In this document: one piece after another, positions 8,678 through 17,573 of the stretch | Layout of the letters: the number at the start of each line of letters is the position of its first letter | Numbering within the stretch: position 1 is the stretch's first letter | NCBI RefSeq assembly: GCF_000313755.1 | Contig: NZ_AMZB01000136.1 | Span: forward strand, 293,049-357,048 | Source of the DNA: Pseudomonas nitroreducens TX1 | Lineage (GTDB): Bacteria; Pseudomonadota; Gammaproteobacteria; Pseudomonadales; Pseudomonadaceae | DNA length: 64,000 nucleotides | Direction of reading: 5' to 3' | Translations under genes and position numbers: made by a program | Notes under the pieces: generated by a model | The model's database searches: none | What the model was told of the DNA's origin: nothing | Seen by the model: the letters and a program-made list of their open reading frames with translations, nothing else

Positions 8678-9397
8678 ATGCGTAAGTCCTGGCTCACCGC
8701 CTCGCTTCTCTCCCTCGCCGTCGCAGCGCCGATCGCAGCCCAGGCCGCCGACATTCGCGGCCACCAGGCTGGCGACTTCCTGGTACGCGGTGGTTTTGCA
8801 ACCGTAGCCCCCAACGACAGCAGCTCCGACATCAAGCTCGACGGCGCCAAGGTCAGCGGCACCAAGGCTACCGTCGACAGCGACACCCAGCTGGGTCTGA
8901 CTTTCGCGTACCTGCTCACCGACAAGATCGGTATCGAGCTGGTCGCTGCCACCCCGTTCAACCACCAGGTCGACGTGAAGGGTCTGAACCGCGCCACCGG
9001 CCTGACCGGCCTGGACGGCAAACTGGCCGACATCAAGCAGCTGCCGCCGACCGTGCTGCTGCAGTACTACCCCATGGGTGGTACCAACTCCGCCTTCCAG
9101 CCCTACGGCGGCCTGGGTATCAACTACACCACCTTCTTCGACGAAGACCTGGCCAGCAACCGCAAGGACCAGGGCTTCAGCAACCTGAAGCTGCAGGACT
9201 CCTGGGGTCTGGCCGCCGAACTGGGCATGGACTACATGCTCAATGAACACGCCTTCGTCAACGCCGCCGTCTGGTACATGGACATCGATACCAAGGCCAG
9301 CGTCGATGGCCCGTCCGCCCTGGGCGTGCAGAAAACCAAGGTTGATGTCGACGTCGACCCCTGGGTTTACATGGTGGGCTTCGGCTACCGTTTCTGA
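8678..9397 (+). CDS. oprG: Outer-membrane protein OprG (OmpW family)
   Basis: A 239-residue outer-membrane beta-barrel of eight strands. The signal peptide ends near residue 23 (APIAAQA). The mature part starts ADIRGHQAGDFLVRGG, typical of OmpW, and ends in an aromatic residue (GFGYRF) as barrel proteins do. The family allows small hydrophobic molecules to diffuse across the outer membrane. ATG at 8678 has TTGGAGC upstream. A terminator follows. Confidence 0.93.
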   Translation: MRKSWLTASLLSLAVAAPIAAQAADIRGHQAGDFLVRGGFATVAPNDSSSDIKLDGAKVSGTKATVDSDTQLGLTFAYLLTDKIGIELVAATPFNHQVDVKGLNRATGLTGLDGKLADIKQLPPTVLLQYYPMGGTNSAFQPYGGLGINYTTFFDEDLASNRKDQGFSNLKLQDSWGLAAELGMDYMLNEHAFVNAAVWYMDIDTKASVDGPSALGVQKTKVDVDVDPWVYMVGFGYRF

Positions 9398-9410
9398 CGG
9401 AGCAAACATG

Positions 9411-9436
9411 AAAAAGGCGCCCAAGGGCGCCTTTTT
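9411..9436. terminator. Intrinsic terminator after oprG
   Basis: AAAAAGGCGCCC and GGGCGCCTTTTT form a strong hairpin around an AAG loop, with a T run on plus. It ends the oprG transcript 13 bases after its stop. Confidence 0.92.
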
Positions 9437-9454
9437 CACTTTCAGGGAATCGGT

Positions 9455-9811
9455 ATGTACCTCGAACTCAAAGCACTGCACGTCAGCCTGGCGATCATCA
9501 GCACCCTGCTTTTTCTCCTGCGCCTGGGCCTGAGCTGGTGGGGCAAGCGTCCTTCGGGCTGGCAGCGCGGGCTGCCCCATCTGATCGACACCCTGCTGCT
9601 GCTCAGCGCCCTGGGCCTGGTACACCTGGCGATGCCCTGGCCGCTACCCGCCTGGCTGCAGGTGAAGCTCGGCCTGCTGGTGCTCTACATCGTGCTGGCA
9701 GCCTTTGCCCTGCGCAGCGCCGCAAAGCCGCGCAAGGCGTTGTTCAGCGTGCTGGCGCTGAGCGCGCTGGCCGGCATCTTCTTCCTGGCGGTCAACAAGC
9801 CTTGGTGGTGA
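9455..9811 (+). CDS. SirB2-family membrane protein
   Basis: A 118-residue protein with four hydrophobic helices and the family start MYLELKALHVSLA. Leu-rich segments lie at about 10-30, 45-62, 68-86 and 94-112, and it ends NKPWW. SirB2-like proteins are widespread and without proven function. The last 20 bases overlap the end of the converging epimerase gene. Confidence 0.85.
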   Translation: MYLELKALHVSLAIISTLLFLLRLGLSWWGKRPSGWQRGLPHLIDTLLLLSALGLVHLAMPWPLPAWLQVKLGLLVLYIVLAAFALRSAAKPRKALFSVLALSALAGIFFLAVNKPWW

Positions 9812-10739
9812 TCAGCTGGGCAAGACCTTCGGCCAATGGCGTGGGCGCGTCCAGCCTGTAGCGCTGCAGCAGGCGGCGGTTGTCGGCGCGAGAGTGGCGA
9901 ATGTCTCCGTGGCGCGCCGGCCGGTAGGTGATGTCCGGCAGCCCGCCGGTGAGCTTGCCGATCTCGGCCAGCAACTGGTTGAGGCTGGTGGACTGGTCGA
10001 GACCGACGTTGATCGCCGACTCTGCCACCTCATCGGCCAACAGCGCCGTGACCAACAGCTTCACCAGATCGCCGACGTAGATGAAATCGCGGGTCTGCTC
10101 GCCGTCGCCGAACACGGTGATTGGCAGGCCCTGCTCGGCGCGCCGGGCGAAGATGCTGATCACCCCGGAATACGGCGAGGACGGGTCCTGGCGCGGGCCA
10201 TAGACGTTGAAGAAGCGGAAGATCGCCGGCTCCAGCCCGTGCTCGCGACGGTAGAAGTCCAGGTAGTACTCGCTGGCCAGCTTGTCCGCGGCGTAGGGCG
10301 TCAGGGGCGCCTTCACCACGTCCTCGTCGATGGCGGAGCCTTCGCCGTTCTGCCCGTAGACCGCCGCGCTGGAAGCGAACAGCACCCGGTGGATGCCTTC
10401 CTGGCGCATGGCCTCGCAGAGGTTCAGGGTGCCGATGAAATTGGCGCGATGGGTACCCACCGGGTCTTCCACCGAGGCCTGCACCGAGGCGATGGCGGCA
10501 AGGTGCACGACGCCCTGGCAGCCGCTGACCGCGCCACGCAGCGCCGCTTCATCGGCAACATCGCCGACGATCAGCTCGACGCGGCCATCGAGGTTCTCGC
10601 GCTTGCCGGTGGACAGGTCGTCCAGCACGCGCACGGAGAAACCCTGCGCCAGCAGGGCGTCTGCCAGATGGGAACCGATGAACCCCGCGCCGCCGGTGAT
10701 GAGGATGGGCTGCGCGGTGGGGGAAAGACGATCAGACAT
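9792..10739 (-). CDS. NAD-dependent nucleotide-sugar epimerase
   Basis: A 315-residue extended short-chain dehydrogenase. The NAD motif GGAGFIG is at 16-22, the serine motif FASSAAVYG at about 121-129, and the catalytic Tyr149-x3-Lys153 is in PYAADK. The RFFNVYGPRQDP stretch is typical of UDP-glucose 4-epimerase relatives. The start at 10739 overlaps the upstream gene by eight bases. It probably modifies nucleotide sugars for cell-surface polysaccharide; the exact sugar is unknown. Confidence 0.88.
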   Translation of the reverse strand: MSDRLSPTAQPILITGGAGFIGSHLADALLAQGFSVRVLDDLSTGKRENLDGRVELIVGDVADEAALRGAVSGCQGVVHLAAIASVQASVEDPVGTHRANFIGTLNLCEAMRQEGIHRVLFASSAAVYGQNGEGSAIDEDVVKAPLTPYAADKLASEYYLDFYRREHGLEPAIFRFFNVYGPRQDPSSPYSGVISIFARRAEQGLPITVFGDGEQTRDFIYVGDLVKLLVTALLADEVAESAINVGLDQSTSLNQLLAEIGKLTGGLPDITYRPARHGDIRHSRADNRRLLQRYRLDAPTPLAEGLAQLITTKAC

Positions 10740-11616
10740 GGCGGTAGTAACGGTCCAGCAAGGCGGGCAGGCCGGCGCGCCAGGCGCGCGGCTTGATACC
10801 GAAGGTATGGAGGATTTTCTTGCAGGCGAGCACCGCATGCTGCGGTTCGTCGCCGGCGTCCGGGCGCGCGGCGTGGGCCTGCGGGCTCGGTTCCTGGACG
10901 GCCAGGGCATGGAAGGCGCGGGCCTCGCCCAGCACCACCTGGCCCAGGGACAGGGTGGTGGTGGCCTCCAGACCGCCGTAATGGTAGGTGCCCCACAGTG
11001 GCGCCTGGCAGTCGAGTTGCTTGAGCACGGAGAGGATCACGCGCGCGGCGTCATCCACCGGAGTCGGGTTACCACGCCGATCATCGGCGAGGAACAGCAC
11101 CTGCTCTTTCTCGGCACGCTCGAGGAAGCGGCCGAGCACGCCGTCGGCGCTGTCGTCGAGCAGCCAGCCGAAACGCAGCAGCACATGACGCGGACAGGTC
11201 GCCCGCACCCACTGCTCCATGCGCCAAAGCGCCTGGCCACGCGGGCCCAGGGGCAGCGGCTCGTCCTTCTCGCTGTAGGCGGTGGCGCGGGCGCCATCGA
11301 ACACGCGGTAGCTGGACGGTTGGATCAGCAGGATCTCGTGGTGCTGGCACAGCTCGGCCAGACGCTCCACTGCACGTTCCTGGCTGGCCAGGCGCGCGGC
11401 GTCAACGGCCTCGGCCTGGAACCAGTCGTAGTAGTAGGCGAGGTTGATCACCGCGTCGGGGCGGGTCTCGTCCAGCAGGACGGTGAGGCTGGAAGCGTCC
11501 CAGCCCTGTTCGGGCGGCCGGGGGGCGAGGAAGCCGATGTCTTCCTCGGCGCCAAGGCGGATCAGCGCCTGTCCAAGGGCATTACCGCCACCCAACAGCA
11601 TCAGGCGCATGCGCAT
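10732..11616 (-). CDS. RmlD-like sugar-nucleotide reductase
   Basis: A 294-residue Rossmann protein beginning MRMRLMLLGGGNALGQ, with DAVINLAYYYDW and the conserved IQPSSYRVFDG block of dTDP-4-dehydrorhamnose reductase (RmlD) relatives. The usual YxxxK is not obvious: the corresponding segment reads AYSEKDEPLP. It may therefore be a degenerate or specialised member. It overlaps the downstream epimerase gene and is probably co-translated with it. Confidence 0.75.
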   Translation of the reverse strand: MRMRLMLLGGGNALGQALIRLGAEEDIGFLAPRPPEQGWDASSLTVLLDETRPDAVINLAYYYDWFQAEAVDAARLASQERAVERLAELCQHHEILLIQPSSYRVFDGARATAYSEKDEPLPLGPRGQALWRMEQWVRATCPRHVLLRFGWLLDDSADGVLGRFLERAEKEQVLFLADDRRGNPTPVDDAARVILSVLKQLDCQAPLWGTYHYGGLEATTTLSLGQVVLGEARAFHALAVQEPSPQAHAARPDAGDEPQHAVLACKKILHTFGIKPRAWRAGLPALLDRYYRHV

Positions 11617-11756
11617 ATTCTGGGGGTCACTCGAATCCGTGGGTTACCGCCGGAGCGCGGGGCGCCGGGGATGATACCCGCATTTTTCCTGTGCCCCGGC
11701 ACAGCGTCAAGCTTGGCCGACCCGCTGCAGACTTCAGCGCACGCGGCGGCGCCGCT

Positions 11757-12320
11757 CTAGGAGCGGCGGCGGAACAGCGGGCGCGGCTCGATCACCGAAC
11801 GGCCGTAGAGCACGCTCAAGCCCGCCAACCCCTTCAGTGCGTCGTCCACGGACTTGTCCTCGCGCACGGCAAAGGCATCGAAACCGCACTGGCGCATGTG
11901 CGCCAACTGGTCTCGCAGCACGTCACCGACAGCGCGCAATTCCCCGCGCCAGCCCAGGCGGCTGCGCAGCAGGTAGGCCAGGCTGTAGCCGCGACCGTCG
12001 CGGAAGCTGGGGAAGTCGATGGCGATGAGCGCCGGCTCCTTCAGTCGCCAGATCAGGTCCTCGGGGTCGTCGTCCGGCGCCAGCCACACACCGTGAGGCT
12101 GTAGGAGCGAGCTTGCTCGCGAACCGACCAGCTCCGGCGCCGCCAGGAATTCCTCTTCGCGAGCAAGCTCGCTCCCACAGGTGCCCCGTGCCAGCCAGTC
12201 CTTCAGCGGCAGGATCAGGTTGCCCGCGGGCAAGTCGTCCGGCACTTCGCGCAGCAAGGTCCAGGGATCGTTCGGCGCCACTTCCGCCACACCATCACGC
12301 AGACGGATCAGATTGTTCAT
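11757..12320 (-). CDS. DUF934 protein, partner of sulfite reductase, with an in-frame REPIN
   Basis: A 187-residue DUF934 protein, coupled to cysI by a four-base overlap, as in other Pseudomonas where the pair is thought to serve sulfite reduction. The core motifs IDFPSFRDGRGYSLAYLLR and DVLRDQLAHMRQCGFDAF are intact. Residues about 47-74 (CGSELAREEEF ... GSRASSLLQ) are translated from a complete REP doublet and are foreign to the family. The reading frame stays open, so the protein is probably made with an extra loop ahead of the GVWLAPDDDPED segment. Confidence 0.88.
   Translation of the reverse strand: MNNLIRLRDGVAEVAPNDPWTLLREVPDDLPAGNLILPLKDWLARGTCGSELAREEEFLAAPELVGSRASSLLQPHGVWLAPDDDPEDLIWRLKEPALIAIDFPSFRDGRGYSLAYLLRSRLGWRGELRAVGDVLRDQLAHMRQCGFDAFAVREDKSVDDALKGLAGLSVLYGRSVIEPRPLFRRRS
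12099..12180. repeat. REPIN inside the DUF934 coding region
   Basis: CTGTAGGAGCGAGCTTGCTC at the left and GAGCAAGCTCGCTCCCACAG at the right are inverted REP copies about 40 bases apart, the same type as at 3831 and 37686. This copy lies wholly within an open reading frame, which is rare for these mainly intergenic elements. Confidence 0.95.
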
Positions 12321-13981
12321 GCCGGCACCTCCGCCTGGCGGTAGACCCGCGCCTTGAAAGGCTCCAGGCCGATACGTTCGACCGTATCGACGAAGCGCTC
12401 GCCGACACCGCGCTGCTCCACGTAGGTCTTCACCAGCGCCTCGATCACGTCCGGCACCTCGGCGGCACTGAACGACGGGCCGATCACCTTGCCCAGCGCG
12501 CTATTCACGCCCTGTGCGCCACCCAGGGTGATCTGGTACCACTCGCTGCCGTTCTTATCGACGCCGAGGATGCCGATATTGCCGATATGGTGGTGACCGC
12601 AGGCGTTCATGCAGCCGGAGATGTTCAGGCTGAGGTCGCCCAGGTCGTGCAGGTAATCCAGGTCCTCGAAGCGCTGCTGGATGCCCTGGGCGATAGGGAT
12701 CGACTTGGCGTTGGCCAGCGCGCAGAAGTCGCCGCCGGGGCAAGCGATGATGTCGGTGAGCAGGCCCTGGTTCGGCGTGCCCAGCCCGGCGTTGCAAGCC
12801 TCCTGCCAGAGCTCACGGAGATCGGACTTGCGCACGTCCGGCAGCACCAGATTCTGTTCATGGGCCACGCGGATTTCGCCGAAACCGAAGCGCTCGGCCC
12901 AATCGGCCACCCGCTCCATCTGCTCGGCTGTCGCATCCCCCGGCGGCGCCTCGGCTCCCGGCTTGGTGGACAGCACTACGCTGGCGTAACCCGGCACGCG
13001 ATGCGGGCGTACGTTGCGCGACACCCAGCGGGCGAAGTCGGCATCGGCGGCCAACGCTGTCCCGTAAGCGAGGTCGTCGGAAACTGCGTAGACCGGCGGC
13101 TCGAAGGCGGCGGCCACGCGCTCGTACTCCTCGAGGGTCAGCTGGGCCTCACCATCGCGCAGGTGCTGCCACTCCTCCTCGACCTCTCGGGAGAACGCCT
13201 CGATGCCCAGCGCCTTCACCAGAATCTTGATCCGCGCCTTGTACTTGTTGTCACGCCGGCCATGGCGGTTGTACACGCGCAGGATGGCCTCGACGTAGGA
13301 CAGCAGGTGCCGCCACGGCAGGTCGTCGCGGATCACCTGGCCGAGCATCGGCGTGCGCCCCAGCCCGCCGCCCACCAGCACCTTCAGACGCAGCTCGCCG
13401 TCTTCGGCGCGGCGCAGGTAGAGCCCGATGTCGTGCATCATCACCGCCGCGCGGTCTTCCTCGGCGGCGCACAGGGCGATCTTGAACTTGCGCGGCAGGA
13501 ACAGGAATTCGGGGTTCACCGTCGACCACTGGCGGAGGATTTCCGCCAGCGGGCGTGGGTCGAGGAACTCGTCGGCGGCGACGCCGGCAAACGCCTCGGT
13601 GGTGATGTTGCGCACACAATTGCCGGAAGTCTGGATGGCATGCATCTCGACATCGGCGAGACGCTCGAGAATGTCCGGCACGCGCGCCAGTTCCACCCAG
13701 TTGAACTGGATATTCTGCCGCGTGGTGAAGTGGCCATAGCCGCGGTCGTGCTCGCGGGCGATCCAGGCCAGGGTGCGCATCTGCTCGCTGGACAGCGTGC
13801 CGTAGGGAATCGCCACCCGCAGCATGTAGGCATGCTTCTGCAGGTACAGGCCGTTCTGCAAGCGCAGCGGCAGGAATTCCTCTTCGCTCAGCTCATCGCT
13901 CAGGCGACGCTGCACCTGGTCACGGAACTGTGCCACCCGTTCGCGCACCAGGGCGCGGTCGTAATCGTCGTATCGGTACAT
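12317..13981 (-). CDS. cysI: Sulfite reductase hemoprotein subunit
   Basis: A 554-residue siroheme and [4Fe-4S] enzyme that reduces sulfite to sulfide for cysteine synthesis. The cluster ligands fit C414-x5-C420 and C457-x3-C461 (CPGGDFC, CMNAC). The FTTRQNIQFNW motif near residue 92 is typical of the first nitrite/sulfite reductase repeat. Length fits the one-subunit form of Pseudomonas rather than a CysJ-dependent complex. Its stop overlaps the DUF934 start. Confidence 0.93.
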   Translation of the reverse strand: MYRYDDYDRALVRERVAQFRDQVQRRLSDELSEEEFLPLRLQNGLYLQKHAYMLRVAIPYGTLSSEQMRTLAWIAREHDRGYGHFTTRQNIQFNWVELARVPDILERLADVEMHAIQTSGNCVRNITTEAFAGVAADEFLDPRPLAEILRQWSTVNPEFLFLPRKFKIALCAAEEDRAAVMMHDIGLYLRRAEDGELRLKVLVGGGLGRTPMLGQVIRDDLPWRHLLSYVEAILRVYNRHGRRDNKYKARIKILVKALGIEAFSREVEEEWQHLRDGEAQLTLEEYERVAAAFEPPVYAVSDDLAYGTALAADADFARWVSRNVRPHRVPGYASVVLSTKPGAEAPPGDATAEQMERVADWAERFGFGEIRVAHEQNLVLPDVRKSDLRELWQEACNAGLGTPNQGLLTDIIACPGGDFCALANAKSIPIAQGIQQRFEDLDYLHDLGDLSLNISGCMNACGHHHIGNIGILGVDKNGSEWYQITLGGAQGVNSALGKVIGPSFSAAEVPDVIEALVKTYVEQRGVGERFVDTVERIGLEPFKARVYRQAEVPA

Positions 13982-14326
13982 CGCCAGGCCACCTTCGGAT
14001 CGTTGCGTGGCGGCCTGCTTCTGTCGTCGGACGCGCCACTTTTCGGTTGACCGAACTATGGCCGGCGCCTGTTGTGCAAAACAGCGGCAGATCGCGCGCT
14101 AAAAACCGGATCAGATGCACCCTGCCTCTGCCCCGGCGGGGCTGCGACCGGTTGCCGCAACAGGCCCGATCAGCCGTTCCATCGCGCAGTACGCCAGGCC
14201 CGTGGTGCTGCGGCGCGGAGCGATTCTCGCCATCTGATATGGTTTTTTCCGGCGAACCTGAATCTGTTTCGGGTGCAGACCGATTCGTACAGTCGCGGCG
14301 CCTCTTCTGCCTGATGGGCCACGACA
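13982..14326. other. Intergenic region between divergent cysI and ccoG
   Basis: No gene is supported here. Near the ccoG side there are repeated CTG-rich motifs (ATCTGATATGG at about 14233, AATCTGTTTCGG, and CTGTACGAATCGG on minus) that resemble each other and a stretch near 17270. They could be regulator sites, but this is weak. Both promoters must lie here. Confidence 0.5.
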
Positions 14327-15736
14327 ATGAGCGAAAGAATCCCCGCGAAGGTCATCGAGATCGACGCACCGCAACGTTTTACCCCGCCGCCGAAACCGCT
14401 GTCGGCGGTGACCCCGACGGTCTACACCAAACGCTTCGCCGGACGCTTCCGCGACCTGCGCCGGCTGGGCGGCGGCCTGCTGTTCCTGCTGTTCTTCGGC
14501 ACCCTGTGGCTGCAATGGAACGGCCGCCAGGCGGTGCTCTGGGACCTGCCCGAACGCAAGTTCTACATCTTCGGCGCGACCTTCTGGCCGCAGGATTTCA
14601 TCCTGCTCTCGGCGATCCTGATCATCGCCGCCTTCGGCCTGTTCTTCATCACGGTGTTCGCCGGCCGCGTCTGGTGCGGCTACACCTGCCCGCAGAGCGT
14701 GTGGACCTGGATATTCATGTGGGCCGAGCAGGTCACCGAGGGCGACCGCAACCAGCGCATGAAGCTGGACAAGGGTCCGGCCAGCGCCGAGAAAGTCCTG
14801 CGCAAAAGTGCCAAGCACGGTCTCTGGCTGCTGATCAGCCTGGCCACGGCGGTCACCTTCATCGGCTACTTCACGCCGGTGCGGCCGCTGGTGATGGACC
14901 TGCTCACCTTCAAGCTCGACCTGGAAAGCACCTTCTGGGTCGCCTTCTTCGCCGCCGCCACCTACGCCAACGCCGGCTGGCTGCGCGAGCAGGTGTGCAT
15001 CCACATGTGCCCGTATTCGCGCTTCCAGAGCGTGATGTTCGACAAGGACACGCTGATCATTTCCTACGACGCGGCGCGCGGCGAGTCCCGTGGCGCACGC
15101 AAGAAGGACGCCGATCCCAAGGCCCTGGGCCTGGGCGACTGCATCGACTGCCAGCAGTGCGTACAGGTCTGCCCTACCGGCATCGACATCCGCGACGGCC
15201 TGCAGATCGCCTGCATCGGCTGCGCCGCCTGCGTCGACGCCTGCGACTCGGTGATGGACAAGATGGGCTATGACCGCGGGCTGGTGCGCTACACCTCCGA
15301 GCGTGCGCTCGAAGGCGGCAAGACCCACCTGCTGCGCCCGCGCCTGATCGGCTACGCGGCGGTGCTGCTGGTGATGATCGGCGCCTTCGTCTGGGCATTG
15401 GAGGCGCGGCCGCTGATCAACCTTGACGTCGCCCGCGACCGTGGCCTGTTCCGCGAGAACGCCGCCGGCGAGATCGAGAACATCTACAACCTCAAGCTGA
15501 TCAACAAGACCCAGCAGCCGCAGCACTATCACCTGAGCCTCGCCGACGGCGCCGGCTACCGCCTGCAGGGCGTGCCGGAACTGATGCTGCAACCAGGCGA
15601 GATCCGCGACTTCGCCATCTCGGTGGCAAGCCTGGCGCAGAGCAGCGCCGGCGGCTCGGTGCCGCTGCACTTCAAGGTCAGCGATGGCAACGAGTCCATC
15701 GACGCCGCCAGCACCTTCGTCTCGCCGAGGCGCTGA
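14327..15736 (+). CDS. ccoG: cbb3 oxidase accessory protein CcoG
   Basis: A 469-residue membrane iron-sulfur protein (FixG/RdxA family) needed for copper handling during cbb3-type cytochrome oxidase assembly. About five membrane helices are seen (for example LLFLLFFGTLWLQW and LSAILIIAAFGLFFITVFAG). Cysteine motifs are CGYTCPQS, CIHMCPYS and a ferredoxin-like pair CIDCQQCVQVCP and CIGCAACVDACD. The C-terminal periplasmic Ig-like domain is present. No cco structural genes are in the window. Confidence 0.93.
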   Translation: MSERIPAKVIEIDAPQRFTPPPKPLSAVTPTVYTKRFAGRFRDLRRLGGGLLFLLFFGTLWLQWNGRQAVLWDLPERKFYIFGATFWPQDFILLSAILIIAAFGLFFITVFAGRVWCGYTCPQSVWTWIFMWAEQVTEGDRNQRMKLDKGPASAEKVLRKSAKHGLWLLISLATAVTFIGYFTPVRPLVMDLLTFKLDLESTFWVAFFAAATYANAGWLREQVCIHMCPYSRFQSVMFDKDTLIISYDAARGESRGARKKDADPKALGLGDCIDCQQCVQVCPTGIDIRDGLQIACIGCAACVDACDSVMDKMGYDRGLVRYTSERALEGGKTHLLRPRLIGYAAVLLVMIGAFVWALEARPLINLDVARDRGLFRENAAGEIENIYNLKLINKTQQPQHYHLSLADGAGYRLQGVPELMLQPGEIRDFAISVASLAQSSAGGSVPLHFKVSDGNESIDAASTFVSPRR

Positions 15737-15822
15737 GCATGGCCAGGGAGCTTGGCGTGACCTCGGCGCAGCGCCTAGAGTGGGCGGACTCTTCCGCCCC
15801 CCAGGCCGCCGTGCAGGACAAG

Positions 15823-17238
15823 ATGAAGCGCTACGAGAAATTCGCCGACGAGATCGCCGGGCTGATCCGCAGCGGCGTGCTCGCCCCCGGCCAGAAAGTC
15901 CCCTCGGTACGGCACGCCAGCCGCACCTACGGGGTCAGCGCTTCCACGGTGTTCCAGGCCTATTACCTGCTGGAGGATCGCGGCCTGATCGTCGCCCGCG
16001 CGCGCTCGGGCTACTTCGTCCGCGAGCATGTGCAGCGCGCCCTGGCCGAGCCGGAAATCGCCCGCCATGACGCGCAGACCACCGAGGTGGACGTCAGCGA
16101 ACTGGTGTTCTCGGTGCTCAGCTCGATCAAGGACCCGGACACCGTGCCCTTCGGCTCGGCCTTCCCGGCGCCGGAACTCTTCCCCCTGCCTCGCCTGGCG
16201 CGCTCCATGGCGCACGCTGTGCGCGACATGGACCCGCGCTCGGTGGTGGCCGACCTCGCGCCGGGCAGCCACGCGCTGCGCCGGCAGATCGCCCTGCGCT
16301 ACATGGTCGGCGGGATGCCACTGCCGGTGGAAGAACTGGTGGTCACCAACGGCGCGCTGGAAGCGCTGAACCTGTGCCTGCAGGTGGTCACCCAGCCGGG
16401 CGACCTGGTGGCCATCGAAGCCCCCGCTTTCTATGCCAGCCTGCAGGTACTGGAGCGGTTGAAGCTCAAGGCCGTGGAAATCCCCGTCCATCCGCGCGAA
16501 GGCATCGACCTCGACGTGCTCGCCGACAGCCTGGCGCGCCTGCCGATCAAGGCCTGCTGGTTCATGAGCAACTTCCAGAACCCGTTGGGCGCCAGCATGA
16601 GCGAGGACAAGAAACGCGCCCTCGCCGCGCTGCTGAGCCAGCACCAGGTGCCGCTCATCGAGGACGACGTCTACGCCGAACTGTACTTCGCCGCGCAGGC
16701 GCCCAAGCCGGTGAAGGCGTTCGATAGCGAAGGGCTGGTGATGCACTGCAGCTCCTTCTCCAAGAGCCTGGCGCCGGGCTACCGGGTTGGTTGGGTCGCT
16801 GGCGGGCGCTACGCCGAGCAGATCGAGCGGCTCAAGCTGATGACCAGCCTGTCGGCCTCGGTGCCGGCCCAGGCGGCCATCGCCGATTACCTGCAGCACG
16901 GCGGCTACGACCGCCACCTGCGCAAGCTGCGCCATGCGCTGGAAAGCCAGCAGCACGCCATGCTCGCCGCCGTGGCCCGGCACTTCCCTGCCGCTACCCG
17001 CGTCACCCGGCCCAGCGGCGGCTACTTCCTGTGGCTTGAGCTGCCCGAGCAGATCGACGCGCTCAAGCTGTTCCAGCTCGCCCACGCCCAAGGCATCAGC
17101 CTCGCGCCGGGCCCGATCTTCTCGGCGACGCGGCGCTTCGGCCACTGCCTGCGGCTGAACTATGGCCACCCCTGGACCACGGCCAGCGAACAGGCCATGG
17201 AAACCCTCGGGCGGATCATCCATTCGCTGCAGGGCTGA
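15823..17238 (+). CDS. MocR-family regulator (GntR helix-turn-helix plus aminotransferase domain)
   Basis: About 471 residues. The winged helix (1-70) shows SGVLAPGQKVPSVRHASRTYGVS, cut here into GVLAPGQKVPSVR and SRTYGVS. The rest is a fold-type I aminotransferase with SNFQNPLG and the PLP-binding Lys314 in SSFSKSLAPGYRVGW. MocR proteins use PLP as a ligand to control vitamin or amine genes. Start 15823 has AGGA six bases upstream; an ATG at 15739 would add 28 low-complexity residues. The target may be the small gene just downstream. Confidence 0.88.
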   Translation: MKRYEKFADEIAGLIRSGVLAPGQKVPSVRHASRTYGVSASTVFQAYYLLEDRGLIVARARSGYFVREHVQRALAEPEIARHDAQTTEVDVSELVFSVLSSIKDPDTVPFGSAFPAPELFPLPRLARSMAHAVRDMDPRSVVADLAPGSHALRRQIALRYMVGGMPLPVEELVVTNGALEALNLCLQVVTQPGDLVAIEAPAFYASLQVLERLKLKAVEIPVHPREGIDLDVLADSLARLPIKACWFMSNFQNPLGASMSEDKKRALAALLSQHQVPLIEDDVYAELYFAAQAPKPVKAFDSEGLVMHCSSFSKSLAPGYRVGWVAGGRYAEQIERLKLMTSLSASVPAQAAIADYLQHGGYDRHLRKLRHALESQQHAMLAAVARHFPAATRVTRPSGGYFLWLELPEQIDALKLFQLAHAQGISLAPGPIFSATRRFGHCLRLNYGHPWTTASEQAMETLGRIIHSLQG

Positions 17239-17345
17239 ACGCCTGCGTTCGACTGATCCGCACATTCGGAAACGATCTGTATCTGTGCGACGTGTTGTCG
17301 CAGACCTACCCTGTCAGGCAGGAAACCCGGACGAGGGACGCTGCC

Positions 17346-17465
17346 ATGGAAGCGGAAGGCCTGACGATCTTGCTGACAGTGTGCGCCGCACTCGGCGTAC
17401 ACCTGTGGGTGCGCTGGTACCTGCGCCGCGGAATGCAGCCGCGTGGAGATCAATGGCTGGCCTGA
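17346..17465 (+). CDS. 39-residue single-helix membrane peptide
   Basis: A short ORF with GAGGGA six bases before the ATG. The peptide starts MEAEGLTILLTVCAALG and continues VHLWVRWYLRRG, that is, one membrane helix followed by a basic stretch (positive-inside). Not recognised. It lies about 100 bases after the MocR gene, and the intervening DNA has a CTGTATCTGTG repeat that could be a regulator site. Good ribosome site and hydrophobic pattern support it, but it is short. Confidence 0.55.
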   Translation: MEAEGLTILLTVCAALGVHLWVRWYLRRGMQPRGDQWLA

Positions 17466-17475
17466 GCGGCTCTAC

Positions 17476-17553
17476 GTAGGAGCGAGCTCGCTCGCGAACG
17501 GCCCAGCTCTGGCGCCCCCAGGAAGGTCTGTTCGCGAGCAGGCTCGCTTCTAC
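17476..17553. repeat. REPIN downstream of the 39-residue ORF
   Basis: GTAGGAGCGAGCTCGCTCGC and an imperfect inverted copy (GCGAGCAGGCTCGCTTCTAC) enclose a spacer of about 35 bases. The right arm carries two changes from the consensus seen elsewhere in the window, so this copy looks older. It ends about 20 bases from cobM. Confidence 0.88.
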
Positions 17554-17573
17554 TGGAAGCAAAAGCCCGCGTT

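Noticed and set aside
9441..9454. Frameshift suspicion around the short gap between oprG terminator and SirB2
   Set aside because: Both flanking genes are full length with normal ends; nothing is broken.
12113..14050. 645-codon open frame on plus
   Set aside because: Antisense to cysI and DUF934, whose motifs are conserved; it begins in a REPIN.
15775..17265. 496-codon open frame on minus
   Set aside because: Antisense shadow of the MocR regulator gene.
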